Assembly: GCA_017880745.1 (NCBI GenBank)
Contig: JADGRR010000089.1
Coordinates: 1-9,128 of the forward strand
DNA from: Burkholderiales bacterium
Lineage (GTDB): Bacteria; Pseudomonadota; Gammaproteobacteria; Burkholderiales; SG8-39
DNA: 9,128 nt
Reading direction: 5' to 3'
The notes beneath the pieces are model-generated. The model searched no databases and was not told the origin of the DNA. It was given only the letters and a program-made list of their open reading frames with translations. Shown one piece after another: positions 1 to 6,194 of this stretch. Each line of letters starts with the position of its first letter. Positions within the stretch are counted from its first letter, which is position 1. The translations under genes were made by a program, and so were the position numbers.

Positions 1-1
1 G

Positions 2-370
2 CCGTTCAGGATCTTCGCCGAGAAGACCGATGTGTTGCGCATCGTCGCGGCGACCCGCGAAGGCTCGTTTGGACTCTTGCCCCACCGGCTTGACTGCGTC
101 GCGGCGCTCGCGCCCGGGATACTGGTTTTCGAGACCAAGACGGAAGGCGAGGTCTTCATGGCCGTCGATGAAGGCGTCCTGGTCAAAACCGGCGCCGACG
201 TGCTGGTCTCGGTGCGCAACGCGATTGGGGGAATGGACCTCGATAAACTGCGCGACGCGGTAAAGCGGGAATTTCTGAATCTGGACGAGCAGGAGAAGAG
301 CGTGCGTTCGGTGCTGGCGAAATTGGAGAGCGGATTTATTCGTCGCTTCGCGGCGTTTCATCATGAGTGA
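2..370 (+). CDS. atpC: N-type ATPase epsilon subunit, 5' end missing
   Basis: Epsilon subunit of the F1 part of an N-type rotary ATPase, the small central-stalk protein that binds gamma and the c-ring. The reading frame is open from base 2, so the start lies just before the window; 122 residues are visible and only a few N-terminal ones should be missing. Visible residues 1 to about 78 form the beta-sandwich part, with the family-typical stretch GSFGLLPHRLDCVAALAPGI. The last 45 or so residues are predicted as two helices (LDKLRDAVKREF and KSVRSVLAKLESGF), the region that in other F-ATPases can inhibit ATP hydrolysis. A GTG at 32 could be mistaken for a start, but the family alignment runs upstream of it (PFRIFAEKTD). 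The stop overlaps the atpQ start by 8 bases. The atpD (beta) gene is expected immediately upstream. Assignment to the N-type rests on the atpQ and atpR neighbours. Confidence 0.9.
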   Translation, partial: PFRIFAEKTDVLRIVAATREGSFGLLPHRLDCVAALAPGILVFETKTEGEVFMAVDEGVLVKTGADVLVSVRNAIGGMDLDKLRDAVKREFLNLDEQEKSVRSVLAKLESGFIRRFAAFHHE

Positions 371-701
371 CGAGCCGGAAGCGAAATCCGCGGCGGGCGA
401 GACGGAATTCAGCCATCAGGTCGGCGCGAAGGCGGCGCGCAAGCTCAAGGCGCAACGTCACGTCACGCAGACCGTCTGGTCCGGCTTGGGCATGATGGGC
501 ATGGTGGGCTGGTCGGTGGCGGTGCCAACGGTGCTCGGCGCGGCACTCGGACTCTGGTTAGACGAGCACCATCCCGGGAGCCATTCCTGGACGCTCATGT
601 TGCTGGCCATCGGTTTGGGGCTCGGTTGCTTCAATGCGTGGCATTGGGTGGCCAAGGAAGGCAGGGAAATACGCGAGCAAGAGGAGAATAACCATGACTG
701 A
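363..701 (+). CDS. atpQ: AtpQ, AtpI/AtpZ-like small membrane protein of N-ATPase
   Basis: Membrane protein of 112 residues, placed between epsilon and AtpR as in N-ATPase operons. Residues 1-38 are hydrophilic, with a basic patch around 23-33. Two transmembrane helices follow at about 42-66 and 76-96, the first ending in a Gly-rich LGxWLD motif (Leu62 to Asp67) shared with the AtpI/AtpZ family, then a charged C-terminus. AtpI-like proteins are proposed to help assemble the c-ring or handle Mg2+; a similar role for AtpQ is inference. The ATG lies inside the end of atpC with no good ribosome binding site, so translation is probably coupled to atpC. Its last 8 bases overlap atpR. A long open frame on the opposite strand at 458-802 is a shadow. 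Confidence 0.85.
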   Translation: MSDEPEAKSAAGETEFSHQVGAKAARKLKAQRHVTQTVWSGLGMMGMVGWSVAVPTVLGAALGLWLDEHHPGSHSWTLMLLAIGLGLGCFNAWHWVAKEGREIREQEENNHD

Positions 702-1008
702 GGCGTTGAGTCTGGCGTCCGCTTTGCTAGCGGGCGTGTTGCTCGGAGCGATGTTTTTCGGCGGTCTTTGGTGGGCGGTGCGTCAGGGCGTTTCGTCGAC
801 ACAGCCGGCGCTTTGGTTTCTCGGCAGCCTGCTGTTGCGGATGAGCATTGCCCTGGCTGGATTCTACATTGTCTCGGACCGCCATTGGGAGCGGCTGCTG
901 CTGTGTCTCCTTGGATTTGTCATGGCACGCCTCGTCGTGACCTGGCGGTTTCGGCCGTCCGCAGAGGACCAAACCCGACCGGCAGCGGAGGCCAGCCATG
1001 CGCCTTAG
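694..1008 (+). CDS. atpR: AtpR, N-ATPase-specific small membrane protein
   Basis: Membrane protein of 104 residues found only in N-type ATPase operons. Three hydrophobic helices are visible at about 4-29, 38-60 and 66-84. Arginines sit within the second and third helices (Arg49 in LLLRMSIA, Arg79 in VMARLVV). Buried arginines are a noted feature of AtpR, and an interaction with the c-subunit carboxylate during ring assembly has been proposed but not shown. Start choice: the frame is open from 634, but the ATG at 694 has a GAGGAG at 681-686 seven bases upstream and gives the normal length. The gene overlaps atpQ by 8 bases and atpB by 11. The tail after residue 86 is polar and Pro/Ala/Glu-rich. 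Confidence 0.88.
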   Translation: MTEALSLASALLAGVLLGAMFFGGLWWAVRQGVSSTQPALWFLGSLLLRMSIALAGFYIVSDRHWERLLLCLLGFVMARLVVTWRFRPSAEDQTRPAAEASHAP

Positions 1009-1687
1009 CCCGGATCAGATGATCTTCTGGCAACACGGGTTTCTCAAACTCAACGGCACCATTGTGTTCACCTGGGGACTGATGTTCGTGCTGGTGGCCG
1101 GTTCAATACTCGTGACGCGCAAACTTTCACCGGGTCTGCGACGTTCGCGCTGGCAGAATCTGCTGGAGATCGTCGTCACCGCCATTAATGAGCAAATCAA
1201 AGAGGTCGGCTTGCGCCAGCCGGAGAAATATCTCGGATTTCTGGGTACCTTGTTCCTGTTCGTCGCAATGGCGAGCGTCTTCACCATCGTACCCGGATAT
1301 GAGCCGCCGACCGGTTCGCTTTCGACCACCGCGGCGCTGGCGATCTGCGTGTTTGTGGCTGTGCCGCTGTTCGGCATCGAGGATCGCGGCTTGGGCGGAT
1401 ATCTCAGAGCCTACCTGAAGCCGACGTTTATCATGTTGCCGTTCAACATCATCAGCGAGCTCTCGCGCACTTTGGCCCTGGCCGTCCGTCTGTTCGGCAA
1501 CATGATGAGCGGGACGATGATTCTCGCCATCTTGCTGACCATCACGCCTTTCGTCTTCCCGATCGCCATGAGTGCGCTCGGACTGCTGACCGGCATGGTG
1601 CAAGCTTACATCTTCAGTATCCTGGCCACGGTTTACATCGCGGCTGCCACGCGCGCGCGCAAGCCGGAGCCAGGGCCCGAGGACTGA
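998..1687 (+). CDS. atpB: N-type ATPase subunit a (stator channel)
   Basis: Subunit a of the membrane part, which with the c-ring forms the two half-channels for the coupling ion. The 229 residues are short against about 270 for E. coli, as usual for N-type a subunits. Membrane segments lie near 22-40, 79-99, 110-127 and 143-215. The essential arginine that faces the c-ring carboxylate is Arg164, in LALAVRLFGNMMSG (E. coli Arg210). Gln202 in MVQAYIF matches E. coli Gln252. The start at 998 sits inside atpR with GCGGAG at 985-990 as ribosome binding site. The C-terminus is a short charged tail (RARKPEPGPED). Key residues are intact, so the protein should be functional. Confidence 0.93.
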   Translation: MRLSPDQMIFWQHGFLKLNGTIVFTWGLMFVLVAGSILVTRKLSPGLRRSRWQNLLEIVVTAINEQIKEVGLRQPEKYLGFLGTLFLFVAMASVFTIVPGYEPPTGSLSTTAALAICVFVAVPLFGIEDRGLGGYLRAYLKPTFIMLPFNIISELSRTLALAVRLFGNMMSGTMILAILLTITPFVFPIAMSALGLLTGMVQAYIFSILATVYIAAATRARKPEPGPED

Positions 1688-1718
1688 AACAACTAAGCCA
1701 ACCACGAAAGGACGCACC
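1688..1718 (+). promoter_or_regulatory. leader and ribosome binding site of atpE
   Basis: A 31-base spacer, the only substantial gap inside the operon. It is A/C-rich and unlikely to fold. It ends in AAGGA at 1708-1712, six bases before the ATG at 1719. Every other junction here overlaps or nearly touches. An open, unstructured leader with its own good binding site fits the need for many c subunits per complex, as known for atpE in E. coli. The effect on translation is inferred. Confidence 0.5.
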
Positions 1719-2000
1719 ATGGATAGCATGACGCTCATCGCAATTGCTTCAATCGTCACCGCCGGCCTCACGATCGCCCTGGGAAGCATCGGACCTGCGC
1801 TCGGCGAAGGGCGTGCGGTCGCCACGGCACTGAGTTCGCTGGCGCAGCAGCCCGATGCCGCAACGACGATCACACGCACCTTGTTCGTGGGCCTGGCAAT
1901 GATCGAGTCCATCGCGATCTACTGCTTCGTGGTCTCGATGATTCTCATTTTCGCCAACCCGTTTTGGAACCACGTCATCGCCCAAGCCGCGGGAAAGTAG
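1719..2000 (+). CDS. atpE: N-type ATPase subunit c (rotor ring)
   Basis: The ion-carrying proteolipid of the rotor ring, 93 residues. Two transmembrane hairpin helices lie at about 5-38 and 51-82, joined by the polar loop AQQPDA (42-47). Aligned with Ilyobacter tartaricus, the binding site reads Glu30 (Gln32 there), Met61 (Val63), Glu63 (Glu65), Ser64 (Ser66), Ile65 (Thr67) and Tyr68 (Tyr70). There is thus a carboxylate in both helices, as in the N-type c subunit of Burkholderia pseudomallei, whose c17 ring was reported to be proton-specific. The Thr-to-Ile change removes the residue that holds a structural water in the Na+ ring. I chose the ATG at 1719 because AAGGA at 1708-1712 is well spaced; Met4 at 1728 is the alternative. 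Confidence 0.94.
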   Translation: MDSMTLIAIASIVTAGLTIALGSIGPALGEGRAVATALSSLAQQPDAATTITRTLFVGLAMIESIAIYCFVVSMILIFANPFWNHVIAQAAGK

Positions 2001-2003
2001 TCC

Positions 2004-2873
2004 ATGCTGATCGACTGGTTTACCGTCATCGCGCAAGTCGTCAACTTCCTCATTCTGGTGTGGTTGTTGAAGCGCTTCCTTTACCGGCCGATTCTCGATG
2101 CCGTCGACGCGCGGGAGAAGCGGATCGCGGCGGAACTCGCCGACGCGGCGGCGAAAAAGGCGGAAGCCCAAAAGGAGCGCGACCAGTTCCAGCACAAGAA
2201 CGAGGAGTTCGACCAGCAGCGCGCCGCGCTCCTGAGTCAGGCGATGGAGGAGGCGAAAGCCGAGCGTTCGCGGCTCCTCGATGAAGCGCGGAAGGCGGCC
2301 GATGCCTTCAGTTCCAGGCGACAGGAAACGCTGAGAAACGACGCCCACAACCTGAATCAGGCCATCCGCCGCCGGACGCAGCAGGAAGTGTTTGCCATCG
2401 CGCGAAAGGCGCTGACGGATCTTGCCTCGACCAGTCTGGAACAACGCCTGGAGGAGGTGTTCACTCGCCGCTTGCGCGAGATGGACGGCAAGGCGAAACA
2501 AGGCCTCGCCGCTGCCCTCAAGACAGCGTCTGCGCCTGCGCTGGTGCGCAGCGCGTTCGACCTGCCTGCGGAGCAACGCGCGGCAATACAAAATGCGCTA
2601 AACGAAACCTTCTCGGCTGAAATCCAGGTGCGGTTCGAGACCGCGCCGGACTTGGTCAGCGGGATCGAACTCAGCACGAATGGACAAAAGTTGGCCTGGA
2701 GCATCGCCGATTACCTCGCGTCGCTGGAACAGGGTGTCGATGAACTGTTGAAAGAAAAGCACAAATCTGAAGCCAAAGCCGAGCCCAGGCCTGAGGCCGG
2801 AACCGAGCGCAAACCTGAAGCCGGAGCCGGACCCGAGCCCGAGGGACCCAAGCCCGAAACAACGAGCCGATGA
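2004..2873 (+). CDS. atpF: N-type ATPase subunit b with delta-like C-terminal domain
   Basis: Peripheral stalk subunit, 289 residues against about 156 for E. coli b. One membrane helix (about 5-25) is followed by the b-type motif FLYRPILDAVDARE and a long charged coiled coil (about 35-140, rich in Ala, Glu, Lys and Arg). Residues about 170-248 resemble the C-terminal part of subunit delta, especially PAEQRAAIQNALNE (188-201) and the stretch ending VSGIELSTNGQKL (218-230), which matches delta's 'GG-x-hydrophobic ... D/G-S' signature. No separate delta gene is present among the genes visible here, so this protein probably does both jobs. Residues 250-289 are a low-complexity Pro/Glu/Lys/Ala tail with an 8-residue repeat. 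It starts 3 bases after atpE and overlaps atpA by 4 bases (ATGA). Confidence 0.92.
   Translation: MLIDWFTVIAQVVNFLILVWLLKRFLYRPILDAVDAREKRIAAELADAAAKKAEAQKERDQFQHKNEEFDQQRAALLSQAMEEAKAERSRLLDEARKAADAFSSRRQETLRNDAHNLNQAIRRRTQQEVFAIARKALTDLASTSLEQRLEEVFTRRLREMDGKAKQGLAAALKTASAPALVRSAFDLPAEQRAAIQNALNETFSAEIQVRFETAPDLVSGIELSTNGQKLAWSIADYLASLEQGVDELLKEKHKSEAKAEPRPEAGTERKPEAGAGPEPEGPKPETTSR
2790..2861 (+). repeat. three degenerate 24-base repeats encoding the AtpF tail
   Basis: Units begin at 2790, 2814 and 2838 with a 24-base period and stay in frame. They encode PEAGTERK, PEAGAGPE and PEGPKPET. The first 18 bases of units 1 and 2 differ at 4 positions; the third is more degenerate. The repeat makes up most of the AtpF C-terminal tail and looks like slippage or duplication growth. 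Confidence 0.6.
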
Positions 2874-4477
2874 ACATGGAACCAAAGGATCTGCAGCACG
2901 TGTTCGACAGCGCGTTCGCGGGAATGCGCCAAGCGCGCGAAGCCTTTGCGCCGCAACTCGCGCCACGGGAGGTGGGCACGATCACCAGCATCGCCACGGG
3001 CATCGCAAAAGTCTCCGGCCTCCCCGGCGTGGGTTTTGAGGAGGTGCTGAGGTTTGCCGAGGACTTGTATGGCATCGCATTCAACGTCGATGAAGACGAA
3101 ATCGGCGTCGTTCTGCTGGGCGACTACTGGCAGTTGCATGCGGGCGATGAAGTCGAACGCAGGGGGCACGTGATGGACGTGCCGGTCGGAGACGGACTGA
3201 TCGGACGCATTGTCAATCCATTGGGCCGGCCTCTGGACGGCAAGGGCCCGGTGGTTTCCGGCGCGCGCCTGCCTATCGAACGCAAGGCACCGCACATCAT
3301 GGATCGCGCCCCCGTCACGGTACCGCTGCAAACCGGTATCAAGGTCATCGATGCGCTCATCCCCATCGGGCGCGGCCAGCGCGAACTGATCGTCGGCGAC
3401 CGGCAGACAGGCAAGACCACGATCGCGCTCGACACCATTCTCAATCAATACGACCAAAATGTGCTGTGCGTCTATTGCGCGATTGGCCAGCGCGCGTCCG
3501 GCGTGGCCAAAGTGGTCGCCACCCTGCGCGAACAGGGCGCGATGGATTACACCATCGTGGTCGTAACCGAAGGCAACGATCCGCCCGGGCTCGCCTACAT
3601 CGCACCCTACGCCGCGACCAGCATCGCCGAGCACTTCATGGAGCAAGGCCGCGACGTGCTGGTTGTGTACGACGACCTTACGCATCATGCGCGCGCCTAT
3701 CGCGAGCTGTCTCTGCTGCTGCGCCGCCCGCCCGGCCGGGAAGCGTTTCCCGGCGACATTTTTTACATCCACGCGCGGCTGCTGGAGCGCGCAACGCACT
3801 TGCGCCCGGAGCTCGGCGGCGGATCGCTGACTGCGCTGCCCATTATCGAAACCGAAGCGCAGGACATTTCCTCCTACATTCCGACCAACCTGATTTCCAT
3901 CACCGACGGGCAGATTTACCTGTCGCCGTCGCTGTTCGAATTGGGCGTTCTGCCCGCGGTCGATGTCGGCAAATCGGTGTCGCGCGTCGGCGGCAAGGCG
4001 CAAGGCGCGGCATACCGTGCCGTGGCGGGCGACCTCAAGCTCGCCTACGCCCAGTTCGAGGAGTTGGAGACCTTTGCCCGGTTTGGCGCCCGGCTGGATG
4101 AAAATACACGCAAGATCATCGAGCACGGGCGGCGAATCCGCGCCTGCCTGAAGCAGCCGCAATTCGCGCCGGTGTCCGTGGCCGCACAAATCGCCGTCCT
4201 GCTGGCGTTGACTGCGCAACTGTTCGACCCGGTGGCGCTTGACCGGATGACAGACGCCGAGCAGGCCGTACGCGAGGCGGCAGCCGACATCCCGGCGGAG
4301 GTGTGCGCGCGCTTCGATAGCGCCGAACAATTGAGCGGCGAAGACCGGGCAACGGTCATCCGCATCGCCCGCAACGCACTTGCACCGTTCCAGCCCAGGC
4401 CTGAATCCGAGTCGAGGCGGGAGGCGCCAGCAGCGGCCAAAGCCGAGTCCAAGGCGGCGCTCAGGGAGAAGCCATGA
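2870..4477 (+). CDS. atpA: N-type ATPase alpha subunit
   Basis: Non-catalytic nucleotide-binding subunit of the F1 head, 535 residues against 513 in E. coli. The N-terminal beta-barrel covers about 35-100. The P-loop GDRQTGKTT spans 176-184 with Lys182 binding phosphate. The arginine finger that reaches into the catalytic beta site is Arg372, in GKSVSRVGGKAQ (E. coli Arg376). The helical C-terminal domain follows from about 385. It is alpha, not beta, because it carries GDRQTGKT rather than the beta GGAGVGKT and has the SVSRVGG motif. Residues 508-535 are an extra Pro/Glu/Ala/Lys tail beyond the usual end. The start at 2870 overlaps the atpF stop as ATGA; Met3 at 2876 is possible. The stop overlaps atpG by 4 bases. 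Confidence 0.96.
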   Translation: MNMEPKDLQHVFDSAFAGMRQAREAFAPQLAPREVGTITSIATGIAKVSGLPGVGFEEVLRFAEDLYGIAFNVDEDEIGVVLLGDYWQLHAGDEVERRGHVMDVPVGDGLIGRIVNPLGRPLDGKGPVVSGARLPIERKAPHIMDRAPVTVPLQTGIKVIDALIPIGRGQRELIVGDRQTGKTTIALDTILNQYDQNVLCVYCAIGQRASGVAKVVATLREQGAMDYTIVVVTEGNDPPGLAYIAPYAATSIAEHFMEQGRDVLVVYDDLTHHARAYRELSLLLRRPPGREAFPGDIFYIHARLLERATHLRPELGGGSLTALPIIETEAQDISSYIPTNLISITDGQIYLSPSLFELGVLPAVDVGKSVSRVGGKAQGAAYRAVAGDLKLAYAQFEELETFARFGARLDENTRKIIEHGRRIRACLKQPQFAPVSVAAQIAVLLALTAQLFDPVALDRMTDAEQAVREAAADIPAEVCARFDSAEQLSGEDRATVIRIARNALAPFQPRPESESRREAPAAAKAESKAALREKP

Positions 4478-5400
4478 GCGAGACTACGGCGAGCCTGCGC
4501 CGAAAGATCAGCAGTGCCGGAGATCTCCAATCCGTCGTTCGCACGATGAAAGCGCTGGCCGCCTCGGGTATCGGACAATACGAGAAATCGGTGCGCGCGC
4601 TGGCCGACTACTATCGGACCGTGGAATTGGGATTGGGCGCGTGCTTTCGGGAAAGCGAGCCTGCGGACTTGATGGCAGAACGCAGAGGACATTCCGATGC
4701 AGGTGCGATCGGTGCCGTCGTGTTCGGTTCCGACCAGGGACTGGTAGGCCAGTTCAATGAAGCGGTAGCCGATTATGCGATCAAGACACTCGCGGCTCTG
4801 CCCGGCAATCCCCAGGTCTGGGCCGTCGGCGAGCGCGTTCATGCGCGCCTTTCGGACGCAGGCCTGCCGCTGATCGCACTCTTCGCCGTGCCGAATTCCG
4901 TCAAGGCCATCACCGCGCTCGTCGGGCAGATTCAAATCGAAATCGAAGCGCATCGGGCCAAAGCCGGGTATGCGCGCGTGTACGTCTTCCATAACCGCCC
5001 GCAGTCCGGGGCGCTCTACGAGCCGGTCAGCCAGCGCTTGTTGCCGCTCGACGCGCGATGGCAACAAGATCTGGCCAAAGTCCGCTGGCCGACCGGGAAC
5101 CTGCCCGAGGTCATGCGCGGCAGCGCCGGGACGCTGCGCGCCCTCATCGGGGAATATCTTTTCATCTCGCTTTTCCGCGCGTGCGCCGAATCCCTCGCGA
5201 GCGAGCACGCGAGCCGCCTGGCGGCGATGGAGCGCGCGGAAAGAAACATCGGCGAATTGCTGGAGAATCTCCACGGCATATTCCACCGTTTGCGCCAGAG
5301 GAGCATCGACGAGGAACTGTTCGATGTGATCTCCGGCTACGAAGCGCTGCCGGAAGAAACGCGCGAAGCGGGCTCCGTTCCCGAAGCCGGGCGTCACTAA
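4474..5400 (+). CDS. atpG: N-type ATPase gamma subunit
   Basis: Central rotor shaft, 308 residues (E. coli 286). The N-terminal helix carries the family pattern LRRKISSAGDLQSVVRTMKALA (9-30), matching the 'I-x-S-x-x-x-x-x-K-I-T-x-A-M-x-M-V-A' region of ordinary gamma. The Rossmann-like middle domain contains GSDQGLVGQFN (about 85-95), the N-type counterpart of SDRGLCGGLN. The C-terminal helix (about 228-292, SLASEHASRLAAMERAERNI) pairs with the first to form the coiled-coil shaft. About 15 residues after it are a polar Glu/Pro tail. AGGGAG at 4463-4468 is a clear ribosome binding site five bases from the ATG, which overlaps the atpA stop. It is the last gene of the canonical N-ATPase order, and the next gene is unrelated. 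Confidence 0.93.
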   Translation: MSETTASLRRKISSAGDLQSVVRTMKALAASGIGQYEKSVRALADYYRTVELGLGACFRESEPADLMAERRGHSDAGAIGAVVFGSDQGLVGQFNEAVADYAIKTLAALPGNPQVWAVGERVHARLSDAGLPLIALFAVPNSVKAITALVGQIQIEIEAHRAKAGYARVYVFHNRPQSGALYEPVSQRLLPLDARWQQDLAKVRWPTGNLPEVMRGSAGTLRALIGEYLFISLFRACAESLASEHASRLAAMERAERNIGELLENLHGIFHRLRQRSIDEELFDVISGYEALPEETREAGSVPEAGRH

Positions 5401-5531
5401 TCCTGCGCCCAGCGGCGTGAATCCACGCGTGTTTGATGCGGCAGATGCAGCAGATGGAGCGGCGCGGGCCGCCTGGCGGGCAGCAGTAATGCCGAAGAGG
5501 CCCTACAAACTGAAGGCAGGTTAGATTGAAC
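5401..5531. other. intergenic region after the ATPase operon
   Basis: 131 bases between atpG and the methyltransferase gene. A weak stem (GCGGC at 5459-5463 with GCCGC at 5468-5472) lacks a following T-run, so it is not a convincing intrinsic terminator. I see no sigma70-like -35/-10 pair. The methyltransferase could therefore be read through from the ATPase operon or have a promoter I cannot recognise. Confidence 0.5.
5435..5461 (+). repeat. three imperfect 9-base repeats
   Basis: Three adjacent units, GATGCGGCA, GATGCAGCA and GATGGAGCG, lie in the intergenic spacer. Function is unknown; simple-sequence slippage is the plainest explanation. Confidence 0.45.
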
Positions 5532-6164
5532 ATGAAACTGAATCCGCAAGATCTGGAAAAAATCGCCGATCTCACGCTGGAGCATTACAACCAGCGCGCC
5601 CAAGAATTCTGGGAAGGCACGCGCGATCACAACGTCAGCCAGAACATCGAGGCGCTGCTGCAAGCGATCGAGGGTCAACCGCCTTTCGCGATACTCGATC
5701 TTGGCTGTGGGCCCGGACGCGACCTCAAGGTATTTGCCGAACTCGGTCATCTCGCAATCGGTTTGGAGGGCGCCGCTCGTTTCGCCGAAATGGCGCGCGC
5801 CTACAGCGGCTGCGTGGTGTGGCAGCAGGATTTCCTCAAACTCGATCTGCCAAGGAACCATTTTGATGGCGTATTCGCCAATGCTGCGCTGTTTCATGTG
5901 CCCAGCCAGGAGTTGCCGCGCGTGTTGCTGGAATTGCACGCGACCCTGAAACCGCGTGGTGTGGTGTTTACCTCGAACCCGCACGGCCATAACGAGGAAG
6001 GCTGGAATCGCGGACGCTACGGCGCGTACCACGATCCTGAGGCGTGGCGGCGCTATATGTCTGCCGCCGGATTCGTCGAGCTTGCTCACTATTACCGCCC
6101 TGCAGGCGTGCCGCTGGAACAGCAGCCCTGGCTGGCGAGTGTCTGGCGCAGGTTGGCATCCTGA
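5532..6164 (+). CDS. class I SAM-dependent methyltransferase, substrate unknown
   Basis: Predicted cytosolic methyltransferase of 210 residues. Motif I, the S-adenosylmethionine-binding loop, is DLGCGPGRD (56-64). An acidic residue at the end of strand 2 (GLEGAARF) would hold the ribose. The motif IV/V region reads FDGVFANAALFHVPSQELPRVL, and a post-motif strand reads LKPRGVVFTSNP. The fold is that of the methyltransferase type 11/12 group. The N-terminal region (HYNQRAQEFWEGTRDHNVSQNI) is not one that tells me the substrate. The start is uncertain: the ATG at 5532 lies 11 bases after GGCAGG (5515-5520), while an in-frame TTG at 5526 is better spaced and adds two residues. It has no evident link to the ATPase except position, and converges with the ndvB-like gene 30 bases downstream. 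Confidence 0.82.
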   Translation: MKLNPQDLEKIADLTLEHYNQRAQEFWEGTRDHNVSQNIEALLQAIEGQPPFAILDLGCGPGRDLKVFAELGHLAIGLEGAARFAEMARAYSGCVVWQQDFLKLDLPRNHFDGVFANAALFHVPSQELPRVLLELHATLKPRGVVFTSNPHGHNEEGWNRGRYGAYHDPEAWRRYMSAAGFVELAHYYRPAGVPLEQQPWLASVWRRLAS

Positions 6165-6183
6165 AAACAGCGTTTCTCGCTGC
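6164..6183 (-). terminator. possible small intrinsic terminator of the ndvB-like gene
   Basis: Read on the minus strand, 12 bases after the stop codon at 6195, the sequence is CAGCG-AGAAA-CGCTG followed at once by TTTT. The 5-base GC-rich stem (extendable by a G-T pair) and short T-run match a minimal rho-independent terminator. It is weak and lies in the 30-base gap between converging genes; on the plus strand there is no T-run after it. Confidence 0.35.
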
Positions 6184-6194
6184 GCGAGCCTGCT

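Noticed and set aside
634..693. longer start for atpR at 634
   Set aside because: The extra 20 residues overlap atpQ codons and are charged, while the ATG at 694 has a good ribosome binding site and gives the family length.
1648..1660. alternating CG run near the end of atpB
   Set aside because: It is short and explained by Ala/Arg codons in a GC-rich gene.
1749..2591. 280-residue open frame on the minus strand
   Set aside because: Antisense to atpE/atpF; its Leu/Arg/Gln richness mirrors the coiled-coil codons of atpF.
2711..4330. 539-residue open frame on the minus strand
   Set aside because: It lies wholly antisense to atpF/atpA, whose motifs are intact, and its protein is Arg/Gln/His-rich with no recognisable domain; high GC at third positions creates such frames.
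4045..5397. 450-residue open frame on the minus strand
   Set aside because: Antisense shadow of atpA/atpG, with no domain pattern.
5459..5472. stem-loop after atpG as an intrinsic terminator
   Set aside because: Only five pairs and no T-run on either side.
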